From assembly GCA_900696665.1 (NCBI GenBank), contig CAADGY010000217.1, forward strand, positions 1-64,000: a stretch of DNA of 64,000 nt, in the 5' to 3' direction. Of the stretch, positions 61,052-64,000 are shown in pieces (within the stretch, counting starts at the first letter, position 1; each line of letters opens with the position of its first letter). A program made the translations under genes and the position numbers. Source of the DNA: an uncultured Acidobacteriota bacterium (GTDB lineage: Bacteria > Acidobacteriota > Terriglobia > Bryobacterales > Bryobacteraceae). The notes under the pieces were generated by a model. The model was not told where the DNA came from and did no database searches. It saw nothing but the letters and a program-made list of their open reading frames with translations.

Positions 61052-61819
61052 CTACTGGGGAACCACAATCATGTCGTCGGGCCGTAACACGATGTTCTGT
61101 TCCAGGCGCTTGCCTTCCAGAATGGCTTCGTAATCGAACGGTAGCCGTAGCTGCTTACCGCCGTCATTCCGCAGGATATAAATCTTGTTCCTTTTGGCGT
61201 ATTCGCTCAGTCCGCCCGCTTCGTTGATGGCTTGCAGAACCGTCATGGGGCCGATCATGGGAAGCGGCCCTTCTTTTTTGACCGCGCCCATCAGGTACAC
61301 CTTCATACTGTTGATCTGTTTTGGGATGACGGTGACGTCCGGACCATTGATGAACTTGGCGAACTTCTCGGTCAGCGTCTCCTCCAGTTCCCTCGGAGTG
61401 AGCCCGACCACTTCGATTTCCTTAATCAGAGGGACTGATATTTTGCCGTCCACACGCACCACCGCATCCGGCACCGAGGCTTCCGGCTCCCTCCAGACGA
61501 CGATCTGAAGCAGGTCGCCCGGCCCGATACGGTATCCGCCGGGCAGTCCCTTGGCCAGTTGCACTCTGGTCCGGTCCCCGCCCTGGAGTTTCTCGTTATT
61601 CAGCATGCGCACGATCGTATAGGTGTGCTCGATGGTTGGCGCATCCCAGCCGGCGCTGAGAGCGTTGGCCCGGATCTGCTCGTCGTTCAGCCCGAGTTTC
61701 CTCGCATTCTCGATGTATTCGAACAACTCTTTGGGGGTTTTCTGCTGGCCAGCGGCCGGCAGAGAAAACAGGAGAACCAGACCTAAAATCAAACAATTTG
61801 TAATCATCGGTATGCGCAT
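61052..61819 (-). CDS. Polysaccharide export protein (Wza-like, Poly_export/SLBB)
   Basis: 255 residues; an internal ATG four codons later is an alternative start. A signal peptide ends near AAGQQ. There is no lipobox Cys at the cleavage site, unlike Wza. GGYRIGPGDLLQIVVWREPE begins the Poly_export domain; the SLBB part is YLMGAVKKEGPLPMIGPMTVLQAINEAGG. It forms the periplasmic/outer-membrane channel for the polymer. It heads the minus-strand locus and is divergent from the plus-strand genes. GGAG stands 10 bases before the ATG. Confidence 0.9.
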   Translation of the reverse strand: MRIPMITNCLILGLVLLFSLPAAGQQKTPKELFEYIENARKLGLNDEQIRANALSAGWDAPTIEHTYTIVRMLNNEKLQGGDRTRVQLAKGLPGGYRIGPGDLLQIVVWREPEASVPDAVVRVDGKISVPLIKEIEVVGLTPRELEETLTEKFAKFINGPDVTVIPKQINSMKVYLMGAVKKEGPLPMIGPMTVLQAINEAGGLSEYAKRNKIYILRNDGGKQLRLPFDYEAILEGKRLEQNIVLRPDDMIVVPQ

Positions 61820-61892
61820 TAAGTTTCAACTCCGCTCAGAAATCCGGCCATTCGGGTGGGCGACACGGACTTTCTCGCATTTTTGGGACCAA

Positions 61893-61908
61893 TGGCGGGC
61901 GTTTTGCA
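61893..61908 (+). promoter_or_regulatory. Sigma-54-like promoter for the plus-strand operon
   Basis: TGGCGGGCGTTTTGCA fits the sigma-54 consensus at 10 of 12 key positions: TGGC at -24, TTGCA at -12, exact GG-N10-GC spacing. It lies in the 154-base divergent gap 61820-61973, about 65 bases before the ATG at 61974. Exosortase-A loci are often run by a sigma-54 activator (PrsR), but no such gene is in the window. A CTGTG/CACAG dyad (61957-61970) sits in the leader. Confidence 0.4.
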
Positions 61909-61973
61909 GAATAGTCTTTCCTGTCTCCGGTTCGGAAAGCAAACTGCAACAACCCGCTGTGCGTACACAGCCT

Positions 61974-62561
61974 ATGGACAAAAGGGTGATGTCAGCCGGA
62001 CTCGCCTGTTTTCTGGCGGTTCAGCTCGCCGTAGCTCAACCTGCGGCTCCCGGACTGACAATTACAGTGCTGGATGGCCTCGGCGCCATCAACAACATCA
62101 ACCAGCGCGAGCCGCGCACGATCGTAGTACAGGTTTCCGATGAGCAGAACCGGCCGGCGTCCAAAGCCGCCGTTACGTTCACGGCTCCCGCGCAGGGCGC
62201 CAGCGTTTCGTTCAACGGTAGCGGGACCACCCAAACGGTCACGGCGGACGAGCAAGGCAGGGCGAGCGTGCGCACGCGGCCAAACCGTATCGCGGGCGAA
62301 ATGGAGATCCGCGTCAATGCTTCGCACGAAGGCCGCACGGGGAGAGCCACCATCACGCAGTTCAACATGGCTGTTCCGAAGCAGGAGGCCGTAAGCGGCA
62401 GCGGATCCAGCGTTGGCAAGATCCTTCTCATTCTGGCGATCGGCGGTGGAGCTGCCGCAGGGGCTATTATCGCGGGCACCCGCAACAGCGACTCCACTTC
62501 GGCCGCTCCGGCCCCCATCACGATCACGCCTGGAGCCGGGACCATCGGGCCCCCGAGATAA
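61974..62561 (+). CDS. Secreted Ig-like protein with C-terminal membrane anchor
   Basis: 195 residues. A signal peptide (MDKRV... to LAVAQPA) leads a bacterial Ig-like (Big_1-type) domain, with the typical VVQVSDEQNRPASKAAVTF and GRASVRTRPNRIAGEMEIRV segments. A glycine/alanine-rich helix (ILLILAIGGGAAAGAIIAG) near 145-165 could be a membrane anchor. A Thr/Pro tail ends the protein. No clear ribosome site before 61974; an ATG at 61989 has AAGGG but would lose the basic start of the signal peptide. It leads a plus-strand operon. Confidence 0.75.
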   Translation: MDKRVMSAGLACFLAVQLAVAQPAAPGLTITVLDGLGAINNINQREPRTIVVQVSDEQNRPASKAAVTFTAPAQGASVSFNGSGTTQTVTADEQGRASVRTRPNRIAGEMEIRVNASHEGRTGRATITQFNMAVPKQEAVSGSGSSVGKILLILAIGGGAAAGAIIAGTRNSDSTSAAPAPITITPGAGTIGPPR

Positions 62562-62580
62562 ATCAAGGAGCATCGTTCGA

Positions 62581-63570
62581 GTGTTTCTCAAAGTGGCACT
62601 ATTCGTTGGAATTCTGTACATTTTCCAGGGACCGGCCGCCGGCGCCTCCGGCTTCAGGATCGGAGCCCCACGGCTGGGCTACGTCTGGGATGCCGGTACC
62701 GGAAAAGTGGTGCCCATTCAAGGTATTCCGGGCGCATCTATCGCCGGTCCGGCATTCGATCCCGGCCTCGGAGATTCAGCGCGGGTGTGGGCCGCCAGCG
62801 GTTATTTTGTGGCCGTGTCCGGCGGCAAAACCTTCGTGGCCACGGAACCGGATGCCGCGCCCAGGGAGATTGCGGCGCCGTTTCCCCCCGATCAGGTGTT
62901 TTTCAGCCCCCGTGAAACCGCGGCCGTACTGTGGAGTGAAGAGGGCCGCTTCGCACAGGTCGTGGCGGGATTACCCGGAAACCCGGCCGCGGCGCGCCGC
63001 ATCGTGGTTCCGGACTGGGCGGGACGGGCGGATCTCTGGGCGATCAGCGATGACGGGGAAGTCCTATTGGCTTGGGGCACGGACGCTGCGGTTCCCTTGC
63101 TCTCCATCGATTCGGGCGGCCGCGTGCAGACGCTGCCGGTGGCGGGTCCCGTAACGGCGGCGGCGTTTCGCCCCGGATCGCGGGATGCGTTGGCCGCCGC
63201 GGGCCCGGAAAGCGGGATTTATCTGCTTCGCAATGCGGGCGCCGGGGAAGCGCCGCAACTGGTGGCAGTTCTGGGCGATCTTGCTGGCGCGCCCAGCGCA
63301 CTGGCGTTCGACGAAGCCGGCGGCGGGTGGGTGGCCGCGGATGCGGAGGGAGCGATCGTCACCATCGCCATGTCTGGTGAGATTTCAGCGCCCCTGGTAT
63401 GCGGGTGCACGCTGTCCGGCCTACGGCGGTTGAATGCCGAATCTGCTTTCCTGTTGAACCGGCCGGCGGGAGGGGAGCTGCTGCGCATCCTGGATTTTAG
63501 CCGCGGCGCGGCGCGTTTGTTGTTTGTACCGGCGTCTGTTACGGACGAAAACGGGAGAGGCGATCAATGA
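62581..63570 (+). CDS. Secreted propeller-like protein
   Basis: 329 residues from the GTG at 62581, with AGGAG 10 bases upstream; no ATG fits. A signal peptide (FLKVALFVGILYIFQGPAAG) is followed by repeated short strands such as VWAASGYFVAVSGGK, LWAISDDGEVLLAWG and GWVAADAEGAIVTIA, typical of a beta-propeller without a strong named motif. It is 19 bases after the Ig-like gene and overlaps the next gene by ATGA. Function unknown; probably an outer-surface structural or binding part. Confidence 0.7.
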   Translation: MFLKVALFVGILYIFQGPAAGASGFRIGAPRLGYVWDAGTGKVVPIQGIPGASIAGPAFDPGLGDSARVWAASGYFVAVSGGKTFVATEPDAAPREIAAPFPPDQVFFSPRETAAVLWSEEGRFAQVVAGLPGNPAAARRIVVPDWAGRADLWAISDDGEVLLAWGTDAAVPLLSIDSGGRVQTLPVAGPVTAAAFRPGSRDALAAAGPESGIYLLRNAGAGEAPQLVAVLGDLAGAPSALAFDEAGGGWVAADAEGAIVTIAMSGEISAPLVCGCTLSGLRRLNAESAFLLNRPAGGELLRILDFSRGAARLLFVPASVTDENGRGDQ

Positions 63571-64000
63571 GAGGGCTGGCTCTCGGGTGGAAAGCAAAGC
63601 CATTCGTGTTGGCGGTGGGAATCCTGTTGTATTGTGCCGCTGTCGAGGGGCAGACCACACCCCTGGTGATCACCACCACGTCGCTGCCGGATGCGACAGC
63701 CGGTGTCCCCTATTCGTTCGCATTTTCGGCCATCGGAGGTGCGGTCCCGTACAACTGGTCCAGTGTGGGCACGCTCCCGGCAGGATTGAGTTTGAGTAGA
63801 GCCGGCGTGCTCAGCGGGACGCCGCGTGCGCCCGGAGCCTTCCGCTTGACGGTTGTGGCGTCGGATGCCAGCGGTTCCGGCTTAGCCTCCAAAGTTTTCC
63901 CGTTAACGGTCCTGGCCCAGCCGGTGGCGATTACGAACAGTTCTCCGCTGCCGGCCTCGACGTTGGGAACGGCCTATTCTTATACGTTCACTGCTTCCGG
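63567..64000 (+). CDS. Putative-Ig (He_PIG) repeat surface protein, cut by the window edge
   Basis: 144 residues are visible; the rest is off the right edge. The signal peptide ends near EGQTTP. Then come He_PIG-type repeats: LPDATAGVPYSFAFSAIGG with LPAGLSLSRAGVLSGTP, and a second beginning LPASTLGTAYSYTFTAS. These are common in long secreted adhesin-like proteins of Acidobacteriota and relatives. The ATG overlaps the stop of the propeller gene (ATGA). Confidence 0.8.
   Translation, partial: MRGLALGWKAKPFVLAVGILLYCAAVEGQTTPLVITTTSLPDATAGVPYSFAFSAIGGAVPYNWSSVGTLPAGLSLSRAGVLSGTPRAPGAFRLTVVASDASGSGLASKVFPLTVLAQPVAITNSSPLPASTLGTAYSYTFTAS

Noticed and set aside
1-64000. CRISPR arrays, tRNA, rRNA, insertion sequences, phage genes
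   Set aside because: No repeat-spacer pattern, tRNA-like cloverleaf, transposase motif or terminal inverted repeats were seen by eye.

Overview
The window is about 64 kb of GC-rich bacterial DNA. I see 51 genes on the minus strand, running right to left from about 61.8 kb to the left edge, and 3 genes on the plus strand at the right edge. Nearly everything between 2.7 and 61.8 kb belongs to one very large surface-polysaccharide locus. Genes are tightly packed with many 1-4 base start/stop overlaps (ATGA, GTGA, TTGA, TGATG), so most are probably translationally coupled. The source is most likely an Acidobacteriota of the Bryobacterales/Solibacter type. This is an inference from the secreted proteins: TIG and putative-Ig repeat proteins, a C-terminal dockerin pair with a DVQRVINAALGG signature, and an exosortase-A-type EPS locus. 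No rRNA, tRNA, CRISPR array or IS element was recognised.

Layout from right to left. (1) 61.97-64.0 kb, plus strand: a small operon of three secreted proteins (Ig-like, propeller-like, and a putative-Ig repeat protein cut by the edge). (2) 52.1-61.8 kb: export and regulation. This holds a polysaccharide export protein, an outer-membrane barrel, a Wzz-type chain-length protein, an ExeA-like ATPase, a BY-type tyrosine autokinase, a NusG paralog, a small Cro/CI-type regulator, an asparagine-synthase-like amidotransferase and a HAD phosphatase. (3) 48.3-52.0 kb: a DPPR-synthase-like UbiA protein and a secreted dockerin protein. (4) 33.9-48.2 kb: GT2 and GT4 transferases, a Wzx flippase, two polysaccharide deacetylases, an exosortase-A-type O-glycosylation ligase, a CelD/FemAB-like acyltransferase, Gfo/Idh and SDR enzymes, and an FAD oxidoreductase. 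(5) 25.3-34.0 kb: two GT-C membrane transferases, then FkbH-like HAD protein, acyl carrier protein, a 44-residue membrane peptide, an MBOAT acyltransferase, a MaoC-like protein and a DUF362 protein. (6) 13.7-25.3 kb: two GT4 enzymes, then, past a strong terminator near 22.8 kb, an SDR epimerase, a GT-C protein and a compact CDP-sugar module (4-keto-reductase-like SDR, GT2, C-methyltransferase, RfbF, RfbG, GT2). (7) 2.7-13.7 kb: GT-C transferases, an SGNH-like membrane protein, a radical SAM/SPASM protein, a second flippase, a DPM-like GT2, an ICMT-like methyltransferase and a cohesin-like secreted protein. (8) 1-2.6 kb: a large secreted propeller/M23/TIG protein that runs off the left edge.

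Taken together, the locus could make nucleotide sugars (including a CDP-activated, probably C-methylated 6-deoxyhexose), assemble repeat units with many GT2/GT4 enzymes, flip them, decorate them on the outer face with polyprenyl-linked sugars (six GT-C proteins) and O-acyl groups (MBOAT with its own carrier protein), and then polymerise and export them. No exosortase, no priming hexose-1-phosphate transferase and no PEP-CTERM substrate lies inside the window. Those parts would have to be elsewhere.
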